Positions 9,940 through 18,139 of a stretch of DNA of 31,318 bases are shown here, piece after piece. Each line of letters opens with the position of its first letter. Position 1 is the stretch's first letter. The DNA is from a virus. Location: positions 1 through 31,318 of IMG/VR virus record IMGVR_UViG_3300032047_000075; one strand, 5' to 3'. The notes under the pieces are model-generated. The model was given only the letters and a program-made list of their open reading frames with translations. It searched no databases and was not told the DNA's origin. The position numbers were made by a program, and so were the translations under genes.

Positions 9940-12363
9940 CTACACACCTGATCCCGCCGGTAAATTACTTAAGTTAGGAACTATTGGAAATGTTGATGAT
10001 AGTGGTTCTTTACTTTTTGAGTCTTTCTTTGTGTCTGGCTCTTCTTTTTTGTCTTTTTTAGGTTTGCCCTCTGTATCACCAATTGCTGTTAAGTTCTCTA
10101 GCATCCAATTATACTCAAGACCGCTTATTGCTTGTCCACGCACTAGTTCTGTTAGTGGGAGAGAGTCTTCTAGTTCTGCTCCGTCAGGGCCTATAGCAAC
10201 AATCTTTACTGGATTTCCGCCTTCATAAACTAGAGCTAAAGTATCTTTTATACCATTAAGTAAACCAGCACCTTGCAGATCATTTCTACCAATATCTGCT
10301 ATGTATTCGCCAGGAGCTTGTCCACTAATAAGCTTTCCAGTCCAACCAGTTAGAGTAGTCCACATTGACTCAGGGTTTTGTAAAGACATCATTATTTTCT
10401 GGCCAATAGCTTCTTCTTGCATAAACTTATGTTCTGTAAACCCACCTGCTTGTGCAAAGTTGTACACATAAATATTATGCCCATCTTGGTCCCACATTTT
10501 TTGTAAGCTTTCTCTCAACTCTTCGTTATCCCCAGCAGCAGCCATGTGTGCTTCATACGCTGCGTTTACATGTTGGCTACCTACCTTGCCTTTTCGATCG
10601 TTATTAAAATAGTCTTTAGTAATTGACTCTAATTTATTCTGGAATATACGTACTTTTTCAGTCTGTTCTAAGTCATCAGCCATACTAGAACTAGTTCGGA
10701 AAAGTCCTAATGGGAAACCAGGGTTAGAAACATCCCCTTTAGTTGCGTACTCTCTTAGAATTTTTGTAATTTCTGGGAAACTTTCTGCCAATTCTTGGGT
10801 AGCAGTTTTAAACTCAAGGTCGTTAGCTATTTTAACATCTTGGTCGGCTTTAGCTGCTTTTGCAATTGTTTCTGAGCGATATTTGCTTTCTTCAAATATT
10901 TGTTTTCTCCAAGCTAATAAGTCTGCGTTTTGGTTTTTTAACCTTTCTGTCATTGCAGTATAGTATGTTCGTTTTTCTGTTAGCGCCGCAGTATCTGCTG
11001 TTTGGTCAGCTCTGATACTTGTTCTTCTAGCGTTTTGAGCAGTTGCTAGGTCATTAAGTGTTGCCCCTGGTGCGCCTGTGTAAAACTCATTAAACATAGA
11101 ATCGGCAGCTTCTTTTGGTGTTCTGCCATCTGGTAAAACCAACTTACCATCTGCATCTGTCCTAGCAGCTACAGTATTTAGCAATAATATTTCTTTATAT
11201 TGCTCTTGCGCACTAACTTTTTGTTCTTTACGTTTTGCCATTAAATCAGGAATTGAGCCAATACCTTGTTCTTCTAAATCTGTAAATATTTGTTCTTTTT
11301 GTTGGTCACCGAAGTTATCTAACTCTCCTGAGTCTTTTAGGTTTTGTAGTTCGGTAGCTAAACGTTCTCCATCTAAGCCTTGTAAACTTGGATAAGCCTG
11401 TTCAAATGTTTTAGCTACACCTTGGGTGTTAACCATTACATCTTCTTTACTATCTACTTCAATACTAGGGTCTGTTTGAGAGGCTGGTTGGGATGCAACT
11501 GTATATTTAGGATTAGCAGCATACAGTGATTGTAAGTTTTTAAGGAAAGCATTTGTAGAACCTCTTCCAACATTTTCATCAAATACGCCATTAACAAGCT
11601 CAATCATGCTTTGATCAGAACCGCCGCCTATATTAGATAGCTCTATGGCGCTTTGGCTTTCTGCAAGATTTATAGCCCGGTCTCTCTTTGGCATCAATGC
11701 GCGCGCATCTGCATTAAGTTTATCTGCTCTAGCTTGTAGACCTGTTAGTATTTCTTCTCTCGTAGCAACCTGTGGTTGGTCATCTGCTTTGTCTGAACCA
11801 AATACATTTAGTAAAGAAAGTAAACCTTCTTGGTTTAGAGCAGGGGTAACGTAACCACGTAGGGTACCGTTTTCATATTGTTTTTTTAGTGCAATAGAAT
11901 CAACATTACCTGCAGCTGCTGCTTGTTCAACTGAATAAGGAACTACTCCTTCTTTTGCTAGAATAGGAGCAAAAACTTGTTGATTTCTTTTCTTCTCAAG
12001 TTGCCCGTCTGGGGTTTCAGCATGGTATGTTCCCATCATATCATTCATCAATAACGCATTAGAATATTGTTCTCGATTTCCATCGCTAAGCGCTTCTAGT
12101 TTTTTCATTGCATCTGGAGCTAAAACAATAGTCCCATCAGATTCTTGAACAAACATTCCTCCTGTTACCTCTTTGCCCTCTTCATTTGTATGGGTTATAT
12201 CCCCTAACAAAACTTGTAAATTTGAATCGTAGGTGCTTTTAGCGGCGTTACTCTGCAAGGTTTCTCTTGCCGCTTTATTTGCTGCGCTCTTGGTAAGATT
12301 CGCTTGGATAGTTGATGGTGCAGATAGACCTCTAGCAAATGCGTTTGCATATTCATTACTCAT
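9940..12363 (-). CDS. Large internal virion protein, unknown family
   Basis: This 807-aa protein is soluble in appearance, Gln/Asn/Ala/Lys-rich and mostly helical, with no signal peptide or clear membrane segment. The N-terminus (residues 1-50) is an Ala/Ser/Asn-rich amphipathic stretch. A helical region with coiled-coil character covers about residues 395-540. The C-terminus ends in a charged linker (KPKKDKKEEPDTKKDSKSKE). It lies 1 nt after the 185-aa gene and 3 nt before the giant 2078-aa gene, in the place where podoviruses encode ejected core proteins (compare T7 gp15). The role as internal core/ejection protein is inferred from order, size and composition. No catalytic motif was seen. 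Confidence 0.6.
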   Translation of the reverse strand: MSNEYANAFARGLSAPSTIQANLTKSAANKAARETLQSNAAKSTYDSNLQVLLGDITHTNEEGKEVTGGMFVQESDGTIVLAPDAMKKLEALSDGNREQYSNALLMNDMMGTYHAETPDGQLEKKRNQQVFAPILAKEGVVPYSVEQAAAAGNVDSIALKKQYENGTLRGYVTPALNQEGLLSLLNVFGSDKADDQPQVATREEILTGLQARADKLNADARALMPKRDRAINLAESQSAIELSNIGGGSDQSMIELVNGVFDENVGRGSTNAFLKNLQSLYAANPKYTVASQPASQTDPSIEVDSKEDVMVNTQGVAKTFEQAYPSLQGLDGERLATELQNLKDSGELDNFGDQQKEQIFTDLEEQGIGSIPDLMAKRKEQKVSAQEQYKEILLLNTVAARTDADGKLVLPDGRTPKEAADSMFNEFYTGAPGATLNDLATAQNARRTSIRADQTADTAALTEKRTYYTAMTERLKNQNADLLAWRKQIFEESKYRSETIAKAAKADQDVKIANDLEFKTATQELAESFPEITKILREYATKGDVSNPGFPLGLFRTSSSMADDLEQTEKVRIFQNKLESITKDYFNNDRKGKVGSQHVNAAYEAHMAAAGDNEELRESLQKMWDQDGHNIYVYNFAQAGGFTEHKFMQEEAIGQKIMMSLQNPESMWTTLTGWTGKLISGQAPGEYIADIGRNDLQGAGLLNGIKDTLALVYEGGNPVKIVAIGPDGAELEDSLPLTELVRGQAISGLEYNWMLENLTAIGDTEGKPKKDKKEEPDTKKDSKSKEPLSSTFPIVPNLSNLPAGSGV

Positions 12364-12364
12364 A

Positions 12365-12922
12365 TTAAATCAAGAATGCTGCAAGTAATGCAGATCCCAC
12401 TTGGCCTCCCATACCTATCATATTAGCACTATGTTGTGCTTTTGCATTTTTATATGCATTATATCTTTGACTTTGCATTTGAGCTGCTTCGTTCATTTGC
12501 CCTAATGCGTTTCTATTTACACCTTGTCCTATATTTATAAGATCAGAAAGCGTAGCTTGGTTAATTTCCCTTTGCGCAAGCCTTGCGTTGTTTATACTAC
12601 CGGCACTTGCTAAAGCGCTTGATCTTTGTACGGTTCTTTCTTGTTGTTGTCTTTGTGCATTAGACATGCCCGCACCGCCGTAACGTTCTCTGTTTCGTGC
12701 GGCTATTTCTCTATTTAGTTTTGTATTGGTTTCTGAGTCTTTTCTGGCTCTATCAATCAAAGATGTGTCATTACGAGCTTTTAAAAGTTGTTCTTCAAAC
12801 CCTCTAAAATCAGCAATATAGTTATCGTAGTCATCTCTAGCCATTTGAGCATAAATGCTTTGTGGATCACTCACGTCCCCTAAAGTATCTATCATCCCGC
12901 TCATTAATCTTGAAACTGCCAT
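12365..12922 (-). CDS. Small internal virion protein (gp14-like by composition)
   Basis: This 185-aa protein is rich in Asn, Gln, Ala and Arg. The centre (about residues 75-165: NARLAQREINQATL, QMNEAAQMQSQRYNAYKNAK) is a long amphipathic helical region. It ends with a short hydrophobic tail (GMGGQVGSALLAAFLI) that could insert into a membrane. This resembles small ejection proteins such as T7 gp14, an outer-membrane pore component. It forms a block with the 199-aa, 807-aa and 2078-aa genes, which suggests one ejected core complex. Similarity is compositional; homology is not demonstrated. Confidence 0.55.
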   Translation of the reverse strand: MAVSRLMSGMIDTLGDVSDPQSIYAQMARDDYDNYIADFRGFEEQLLKARNDTSLIDRARKDSETNTKLNREIAARNRERYGGAGMSNAQRQQQERTVQRSSALASAGSINNARLAQREINQATLSDLINIGQGVNRNALGQMNEAAQMQSQRYNAYKNAKAQHSANMIGMGGQVGSALLAAFLI

Positions 12923-12927
12923 AATTT

Positions 12928-13527
12928 TTAACCGTAGCTCCCTAATGATAAACCTTCAACAAAACGCATACCGGCTCCTTCTGTTCTAGACTTACCGGGA
13001 TCAAAGAACCCGTCGCCGGTAGACGCGTTTTCAATACCTTGGGCCAACATAGTTCCACCCATTTGGAATCCTGCTTTTAAATTTGCAGTTCTTACTGTTT
13101 GTTTTCTTTGGGCAGACTGTAAACTATCAGAAGCAGCTATACGTGCAGCCCCTGCTAACCCAGTAGTAGCATCTGCTTGTTGTCCTCTTGCAGTTGCTAA
13201 AACACCAATTTGCCTTTGTCTTTTACCAGCTAGTCCTGACGACTGTGCTTTACCTTGCATTTCTATAGACGCAGATAACCTATCAGCAGAAGAATCAACT
13301 GACTTAGTAGCCATAAGAGAAGGCTTATCTAAAGTTTGAGCTACGTCTGCGCCTGCTCTACCCGCAACATAATCGCCGTAGTTTTCTTTTAAAGCTAGAT
13401 CGCGTTGTTCTCTTAATAAAGGGCTATACGCTTGGTTAAAATAATCTTTTTCAGCTTTTGCTACTTTAGCTTGTACTTTTTCAGCTTCTGTTGCTTGATA
13501 TTCTGATTTTTTAGGTCCTTTACTCAT
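12928..13527 (-). CDS. Internal virion protein candidate, Ala/Gln/Lys-rich
   Basis: This 199-aa protein begins with a strongly charged helical segment (residues 1-45, EAEKVQAKVAKAEKDYFNQ). A low-complexity Ala/Gln/Ser/Arg region (about 85-150) follows, then a Gly-rich end (MGGTMLAQGIENASTGDGFF). Its start overlaps the stop of the GNAT-like gene by 4 nt (ATGA type), indicating coupled translation. There is no membrane segment or enzyme motif. Position between the GNAT-like gene and the 185-aa protein fits a head-core or ejection-complex protein. That role is inferred from context. Confidence 0.5.
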   Translation of the reverse strand: MSKGPKKSEYQATEAEKVQAKVAKAEKDYFNQAYSPLLREQRDLALKENYGDYVAGRAGADVAQTLDKPSLMATKSVDSSADRLSASIEMQGKAQSSGLAGKRQRQIGVLATARGQQADATTGLAGAARIAASDSLQSAQRKQTVRTANLKAGFQMGGTMLAQGIENASTGDGFFDPGKSRTEGAGMRFVEGLSLGSYG

Positions 13528-13955
13528 TTAACTTTTTTCCTATAAACTTTTTCTGTACTCCAACCATCTGCAACAGCGTAAGGTTCTAATTCTGGTATAT
13601 GAGACCTTGCTTCTATATACCTACATCCAGCTTCTGATGCTAGGTGGTTAAACCACTCTTCATGGGCCATCCAATTGTGGCCTCCTTTCTCATAAGTATA
13701 CGCTAACCACATATACAATGTCTTGTCTTTTGTAAACTGATCTATTTCGACAGCCAGTATCAAAAAACCTACAGAAGAAGTGTAAAGAAAAGCCCTTTCA
13801 TTCACACACTCGCTGTAAACATCTTCAGGAATAAAAGTAATAAAAGGATCTTCTTCTATTATCTCAACTATGCCTGGTTTTACCTTGTCCCAACACTGAC
13901 GTATATCAGTATAGACAGGCTCCTCAATAGTCGATTTCCTTTCCGTACTTTCCAT
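13524..13955 (-). CDS. GNAT-fold-like phage protein (possible T7 gp13-type)
   Basis: This 143-aa protein has the layout of a compact acetyltransferase fold. It has an N-terminal helix, central strands SVGFLILAVEIDQF and KTLYMWLAYTYEKGGHNWMAHEEWFNHLASEAGCRYIEARSHIPELEPY, and a typical C-terminal 'GWSTEKVYRKKVK' ending. A clear acetyl-CoA P-loop (Q/RxxGxG/A) is missing, so it may be catalytically inactive, like the GNAT-related T7 internal protein gp13. The ATG has an AAGGAG site 5 nt upstream, inside the preceding gene, so the 32-nt overlap is real. Location between adaptor/tail genes and internal proteins supports a morphogenetic role. Confidence 0.5.
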   Translation of the reverse strand: MESTERKSTIEEPVYTDIRQCWDKVKPGIVEIIEEDPFITFIPEDVYSECVNERAFLYTSSVGFLILAVEIDQFTKDKTLYMWLAYTYEKGGHNWMAHEEWFNHLASEAGCRYIEARSHIPELEPYAVADGWSTEKVYRKKVK

Positions 13956-14598
13956 ACCGTCTCCTTGGCATACCTATTCCTTTGTACTTAACAGTTCTCT
14001 TTACCCCAAGGTCTCCACCTCGGGCCCTTAATTCTGCTTGTTTTAATTCTTGGTTAAACTGAAATGAGTACTCTTGGGCAGCCCCTATGTCAGTCCATTC
14101 TCTGTTTGGCATCCTAAGTAATCTATATAAGGTGCCATATATAATTGCATCTCTATATTGATTAGAAATTACAGTATCTATGTTGTTTGAAGTTCTACTT
14201 GGTTTTAAAGCTACGCTCGCTATAACTTCTTTTGACCCACTCGGTACTGGAACTATCCAAAAAGTAGAGGGTGTTTTTTGTAAATAGACGTGGGGATTGC
14301 CTGTTCTGTTCCTCCAATCTGGATAATTTAACTCCAGGCTACGTGGGCTTATGGGGTCCATGTCGTTCCCATCATGTGTCATTAGTAATACTTGATGCAC
14401 TTCTGTACCTGTGGGTATATCAAAATCATATTCATAAACCCCAGAAATTGTATTAAAAGGGTCTATATCAAGAATGTATGCTTTTGATCTTTCACAAAAC
14501 TCTATTGTTGCAGAACGTAAATTCTGTTCTACCAAAGAGTCTGGACACAAAGGTACGTAAGGTAGAACTTCTTTAACTAAAGAAGAGTAGGCTGCCAC
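13924..14598 (-). CDS. Head-tail adaptor/tail-tube-type structural protein
   Basis: This 224-aa protein starts with a helical segment containing LVKEVLPYVPLCPDSLVEQNLRSA and FCERSKAY. Such 'helix plus AxxEFCxxS' starts are seen in phage adaptor (gp4/SU10-adaptor-like or gp11-like) proteins. A beta-rich middle follows (YEYDFDIPTGTEVHQVLLMTHDG), and then a helical AIIYGTLYRLLRMPNREWTDIGAAQEYSFQFNQELKQAELRA. The C-terminal 25 residues are very basic (MPRRRYGKYGK). It sits directly after the DUF6682-like gene (2-nt gap), making the pair a likely connector module. The family name is a recognition-level guess; structural function is fairly safe from context. Confidence 0.55.
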   Translation of the reverse strand: MAAYSSLVKEVLPYVPLCPDSLVEQNLRSATIEFCERSKAYILDIDPFNTISGVYEYDFDIPTGTEVHQVLLMTHDGNDMDPISPRSLELNYPDWRNRTGNPHVYLQKTPSTFWIVPVPSGSKEVIASVALKPSRTSNNIDTVISNQYRDAIIYGTLYRLLRMPNREWTDIGAAQEYSFQFNQELKQAELRARGGDLGVKRTVKYKGIGMPRRRYGKYGKEIDY

Positions 14599-14600
14599 AT

Positions 14601-15326
14601 TTACCTACCTTGCTGTTGCATTACCTTAGGAACAGCGCCTATGTTAGAAACTGGATCGTTGTTTGGATCTAACAACATTTGAGCTTGGTTGCCCTGCCCA
14701 ATACTAGCTGTAAATAATTGGTAATGGTTTTGTGCTCTTTGTGCATTTCCTGCGTACTCTGCATCTTTCATATATGATCTGTATAGCACAAAATCAATAA
14801 TCGCATTTGCATATATGTCATCTACACTAATAGTTGCAGAACCGTTTGCTAAATCTGTTGGTGAATTAGAAAATACAATCTCTACATACGCGTTACCAGA
14901 TACTCCTGGATATACATAATAGTTTCTTGGGTCATCTTCATCAAACATATAATGTTTAACTATTGTTCCGTGTGCTGCATCCCCAGATACAGTTGGATCG
15001 TTCCAATCTGGTTCTTGTGTGTTTAAAATATCAGCATTTACTATTCTAATAGCTCTTTTACCAGTAGCACTACTACTTGTACCATTCATGTTTCTAGTTA
15101 GTTTAATCAACCTTAATCCACCAGATGGTAAAGCCTGTTTAGTGCCCGCAACCAGCTGTACGTTAGAAGTTGTTGCTGATGACTCAGGTCTGAAATTTAC
15201 AATTTCTCTCTGAGCGTCGTTTATATACCTAATTAACTCAGCTTCTGGCCACCTAACACTTGTAGTGTCTTGTAAGGTGTCCTGAATTCTAGCTAGTAAA
15301 TTAGCGCCTGTAAGTGTCCCTGCCAT
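14601..15326 (-). CDS. DUF6682-like phage structural protein (connector/tail)
   Basis: This 241-aa protein opens with NLLARIQDTLQDTTSVRWPEAELIRYINDAQREIVNFRPES, the characteristic 'R..D.L.D....RWs..EL..y.NdAq..iv...P' start of DUF6682-type phage proteins found beside capsid genes. A beta-rich centre follows (VQLVAGTKQALPSGGLRLIKLTRNM), then a helical C-terminal region (DDIYANAIIDFVLYRSYMKDAEYAGNAQRAQNHYQLFTA) that would pack as in head-completion adaptors. There is no membrane or signal sequence. Location between the capsid-linked acidic protein and the 224-aa adaptor supports a role at the portal-tail junction. Confidence 0.65.
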   Translation of the reverse strand: MAGTLTGANLLARIQDTLQDTTSVRWPEAELIRYINDAQREIVNFRPESSATTSNVQLVAGTKQALPSGGLRLIKLTRNMNGTSSSATGKRAIRIVNADILNTQEPDWNDPTVSGDAAHGTIVKHYMFDEDDPRNYYVYPGVSGNAYVEIVFSNSPTDLANGSATISVDDIYANAIIDFVLYRSYMKDAEYAGNAQRAQNHYQLFTASIGQGNQAQMLLDPNNDPVSNIGAVPKVMQQQGR

Positions 15327-15332
15327 AATATA

Positions 15333-15680
15333 TTACTCCGCTGCTTTGATTTCCTCTATTAAATCTGATTTCTTTTTGCGTCTATCGAGTTCGATACCTA
15401 TAGTACGACCGTGAGCTTCTAGTTCAACTTTTGTCATAGACTCTAAATCTATTGACTCTTCTTCAACTACAACTTCTTCTTCGACTACAACTTCTTCTTC
15501 GACGACTAGTTCTTTAGCGACCGGAGCTTCCTTTGCTCCTTCTTTTACTTCTTCACAACCTGCTTGTAAACAAAGTAGTCCTAAATCATGACCTACTTGT
15601 TTTGGCTCGTGTGCTACTAGATGCACGCTTGCACCCCAAGTAGAGGCCACCGTTATGTCTTCTTTTGATTTTATCCACAT
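15333..15680 (-). CDS. Acidic capsid-adjacent protein with C-terminal HeH/SAP-like domain
   Basis: This 115-aa protein has three parts. Residues 1-42 form a small, partly beta N-terminal domain. A very acidic Val/Glu linker, with VVEEE repeated, spans about 57-75. The C-terminal 38 residues (LESMTKVELEAHGRTIGIELDRRKKKSDLIEEI) match the helix-extended-helix pattern of SAP/HeH/Rho-N-like nucleic-acid-binding motifs. It has a good AAGGAG site and lies just after the capsid gene, separated by a strong hairpin. Phages often carry such a small acidic protein beside the major capsid gene. A head-decoration or DNA-contact role is plausible but unproven. Confidence 0.55.
   Translation of the reverse strand: MWIKSKEDITVASTWGASVHLVAHEPKQVGHDLGLLCLQAGCEEVKEGAKEAPVAKELVVEEEVVVEEEVVVEEESIDLESMTKVELEAHGRTIGIELDRRKKKSDLIEEIKAAE
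15465..15500 (-). repeat. Two tandem 18-bp repeats in the acidic linker
   Basis: Two adjacent 18-bp units differing at one base (15465-15482 and 15483-15500) encode the repeated VVVEEE blocks of the 115-aa acidic protein. This is a likely slippage site that would vary linker length. Confidence 0.7.
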
Positions 15681-15697
15681 AATTTTACTCCTTAAAT

Positions 15698-15723
15698 ATG
15701 GGTGACTTTAGTAAGCCACCCAT
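15698..15723 (-). terminator. Strong hairpin directly downstream of the major capsid gene
   Basis: Arms 15698-15708 and 15713-15723 pair over 11 bp (one G-U pair) around a 4-nt loop, in the short gap between the capsid stop (15738) and the ribosome-binding site of the next gene. There is no U-run on the minus-strand transcript side, so it is better read as a 3'-end stabiliser or a weak/partial terminator than as a full intrinsic terminator. Confidence 0.55.
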
Positions 15724-15737
15724 AAAATATACCACAA

Positions 15738-16883
15738 TTAGTATGCGACATCTAATCTAACAACACCGAAGTCTTCAGATTGTCCTGTGACATCTGAATG
15801 ATACTTAGGCTTCTTAAGACCAAATATTTTACCAATTGAAATACCGTTCTGGTTCCCGTAGTCGAATGTATCTTCTACTATCTCTGGAGCACCAATATCA
15901 GCCATAGCTAATGCTTGAGCACCACAGAATAAACATGAAGATCCATTTACGTCAGCATCTGCACCCCACTTATAACCAGCAGAACCAGCATTACTTGAAG
16001 TACCTGATGTTGCGCCAGTAGTGTTGAACACATGTCTGAACTCGTGAACCATAATTCCGTCTACCATTAGACTTGAAGAACCTGAGAATAAGCTTGAACC
16101 TGGTCCTCTTACTCCAGCTTGTCTTACGTTAGCAAGGAAGTCTGAATCAAGTTTTAGGTCAGCCATTACTTGAGGTGTCACAAATAAATGATATGTTTCA
16201 TCATTACCTGCGCCTCTTAGTCCTCTGATGTACTGATCTTTAGCATAAGCTTTTAGATCAACAATGGCGCTATAGCTTAGTTTGTCAGCTGCAGCAACTG
16301 CAGTAACATCACCAGCTACGATACCATTAGTAGCATCAAATCTTCTATGTCTATTAGAAGTTGGGGCGGTTACGTCTGAACCAAACACTAAGTCGTTTAG
16401 ATTTTGACCTGAATTCATTTGCGGTCTTAAAGCACCGTTATTTTTCAAGTTATATCCAATACCACTTAAAGTAAGGAACGCTAATTGGTCCATTCTGTCA
16501 GCCATTGCATAAGCAAGAGCGTCTCTTGAATGTTCCCTAAAGTTCACAACTGATTTTTGATCAGCCAGTCTACCAGACAGTCTGTTCGCAAATCTTAGTT
16601 GGTCGAGTCCTACGACTATGTCGAAAGCTCTTAGTGCCTCTTCATTCCCTTCGAGAGTGTTGTCTCCAACAATACCATCACCAGTCATATCGGCTAAAAG
16701 TGTTAATACAGCTCTAGCTCCTTTTTCTGATTGAGTAAGTTCAGATATAGTCTGAACCATTGCGTTAGATCCGCTACCCGCGAATTGGTTAATGAAAGAC
16801 ATATTTCTAGCTACACGCCAGAAATCACGAGACCAGATCGTTAATTGTTCACTGGTCAACGCAGCAAAGTTTGTATTTGCCAT
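15738..16883 (-). CDS. Major capsid protein, N4-gp56 family
   Basis: This 381-aa protein makes the icosahedral shell. Recognition rests on the N-terminal half: LTSEQLTIWSRDFWRVARNMSFI, then GDNTLEGNEEALRAFDIVVGLDQLRFANRLSGRLADQKSVVNFREHSRDALAYAMADRMDQLAF. That order (LeGnEeal, the dq.R.a..l.g segment, then a long helix ending D.l.f..L.G) is the signature of the N4-gp56/DUF4043 major capsid family. Length is typical. It lies immediately after the scaffold gene and its long structured leader, and before the acidic 115-aa protein. Its GGAG ribosome-binding site lies in the loop of a perfect 6-bp hairpin, and translation may be tuned through it. Confidence 0.9.
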   Translation of the reverse strand: MANTNFAALTSEQLTIWSRDFWRVARNMSFINQFAGSGSNAMVQTISELTQSEKGARAVLTLLADMTGDGIVGDNTLEGNEEALRAFDIVVGLDQLRFANRLSGRLADQKSVVNFREHSRDALAYAMADRMDQLAFLTLSGIGYNLKNNGALRPQMNSGQNLNDLVFGSDVTAPTSNRHRRFDATNGIVAGDVTAVAAADKLSYSAIVDLKAYAKDQYIRGLRGAGNDETYHLFVTPQVMADLKLDSDFLANVRQAGVRGPGSSLFSGSSSLMVDGIMVHEFRHVFNTTGATSGTSSNAGSAGYKWGADADVNGSSCLFCGAQALAMADIGAPEIVEDTFDYGNQNGISIGKIFGLKKPKYHSDVTGQSEDFGVVRLDVAY

Positions 16884-16900
16884 GATAAGTCTCCTATCAT
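16882..16900 (-). promoter_or_regulatory. Ribosome-binding-site hairpin of the major capsid gene
   Basis: Reading the minus strand, ATGATA and TATCAT pair perfectly (6 bp) around the 7-nt loop GGAGACT. The loop exposes the Shine-Dalgarno GGAG (16891-16894), and the A and U of the start codon are the last two bases of the stem. Such a structure could present the site to ribosomes or couple initiation to stem opening. Confidence 0.6.
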
Positions 16901-16915
16901 TAAAGTTTATTAACC

Positions 16916-17069
16916 AGTCGACTTATTGGAGCGACTATTTATCCGTATACCCACTATCGTAGGGGAAACGCTCTCGTTGTTTGCGGGCACGACCCCGACC
17001 AGCTTAACGCCTTGATGGGCGAATAACGTATGTTTTACAGGAACGACCCTGGTAAGATATCGCTCTTAC
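16916..17069 (-). promoter_or_regulatory. Structured 5' leader of capsid mRNA: series of short hairpins
   Basis: In the 215-bp gene-free gap between scaffold and capsid, six consecutive inverted repeats were found: 17052-17057/17064-17069 (6 bp), 17038-17041/17048-17051 (4 bp), 17008-17011/17018-17021 (4 bp), 16984-16987/16994-16997 (4 bp), 16950-16956/16960-16965 (6 bp with one bulge) and 16916-16920/16932-16936 (5 bp). Two hairpins have nearly the same loop on the transcript (GUCGUU and GUCGUG), and two other hairpin loops contain CGA, which could pair with them. No ORF with a ribosome-binding site lies here. A cis-acting RNA controlling capsid expression is the simplest reading; a phage ncRNA is possible. 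Confidence 0.5.
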
Positions 17070-17105
17070 GTGCGAACTTATTTTCAATATACCACTATTT
17101 ATCCG
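16934..17105 (-). repeat. 12-bp direct repeat flanking the capsid leader element
   Basis: The 12-mer actatttatccg occurs at 16934-16945 and 17094-17105, exactly 160 bp apart, bracketing most of the structured leader. The outer copy overlaps the last codons and stop of the scaffold gene. On the transcript strand it reads CGGATAAATAGT. It may be a duplicated regulatory box (its ATAAATA resembles T4-type late promoter cores) or a footprint of a small inserted element. Confidence 0.6.
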
Positions 17106-18139
17106 AAATCACCACGCATTCTACGTAAAGTTTCTGCTGGTAACGCATCAAATTCATCAACGGATAAAGTGTTGATATCTAATTTTTTCTCTATTTTAGT
17201 TTTACCTTTCATAGAAGGCGGTTGAGATTCAGCAGCTTCCATTTTCTTTTGTGTGTTTGCTACTTTCTTTTTCTCTACTATTTTTTGTTGTACTGTATTA
17301 ACTTTTGGTGCTGGTGCAGGAGTGCCCACTATGTATTTTGCAGCTTTATCTAAAGCATCCGCTGCACTAAAACCTTGGACTACAAACGCATCTCTTAAAT
17401 CTAAAACTTCTTGTGTTTTAACTTCGTCAAAGTCAGCATGTGTTTCATTTAAAATAGGGAAACTTTCAGCTAGCTGTGCAGCTTTAGCCTGTAGTGCAGA
17501 TAACTCTGTACTTTGTTCAACTGTTTTACCCATTCTATTTTGAACTTCAAACATCATAGATTGACGTTCTGCATTTCTAATTTCTGCGCGCAATTTTGAA
17601 GCGTCTGTAGTTCTACCATTTAAAACATATTCTTGATACTCAGCTTCTTTTCCATCAAAGTCATATTCAGGTTCTCCTTCTATGGGCTCTATAGGATTAG
17701 TAGCTTCTTCTAATTTTTTAGCTAGTGCTTTTTGTTTTGCTAGGACTTCATCAAACCTAGACTTAGGAATCATTGGCTCTTTTGGCTCAGCAACTGCTTC
17801 CGGTACTGTTCCTTCAGATTGTTGTGTATCTGCGCCATCTTCTGCCAATACTGTTTCTTCTCCTGAATCTTCTGCACTTTCATCTGCAGCTTCAAGGACT
17901 TCCTCTTCTGCTTCCTCTTCAAGCTCTTCAACTGGTTCTTCTTCAGCCTTAAGTTCTTCGACTTCTTCAATTTCGTCCTCCTTGGGAAATTCTACTTCTT
18001 CGTCAGGGGTATCGAAGTTCATATCAACTTCAAATCCTTTTGCATCTTCTTCAGTTTTTGCATCTGCACCTGGCATAGCGTCAAACAGTACTTTGTCATC
18101 TACTACTTCCGGGGTTTCAGTTTTTTTATTTTTGGCCAT
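17099..18139 (-). CDS. Capsid scaffolding protein
   Basis: This 346-aa protein has an extremely acidic first 130 residues (long Glu runs: EEEPVEELEEEAEEE). They are followed by a PMIPKSRFDEVLAKQKALAKKLEEA helix, which is a common scaffold core start. A helical middle comes next (KLRAEIRNAERQSMM, SALQAKAAQLAESF), and the C-terminal tail is basic (KKLDINTLSVDEF...RRMRGDFG) and suited to coat binding. There is no enzyme motif. It lies between portal (14-nt overlap) and major capsid protein, exactly where podovirus scaffold genes sit. The stop codon overlaps the outer 12-bp direct repeat. Confidence 0.8.
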   Translation of the reverse strand: MAKNKKTETPEVVDDKVLFDAMPGADAKTEEDAKGFEVDMNFDTPDEEVEFPKEDEIEEVEELKAEEEPVEELEEEAEEEVLEAADESAEDSGEETVLAEDGADTQQSEGTVPEAVAEPKEPMIPKSRFDEVLAKQKALAKKLEEATNPIEPIEGEPEYDFDGKEAEYQEYVLNGRTTDASKLRAEIRNAERQSMMFEVQNRMGKTVEQSTELSALQAKAAQLAESFPILNETHADFDEVKTQEVLDLRDAFVVQGFSAADALDKAAKYIVGTPAPAPKVNTVQQKIVEKKKVANTQKKMEAAESQPPSMKGKTKIEKKLDINTLSVDEFDALPAETLRRMRGDFG

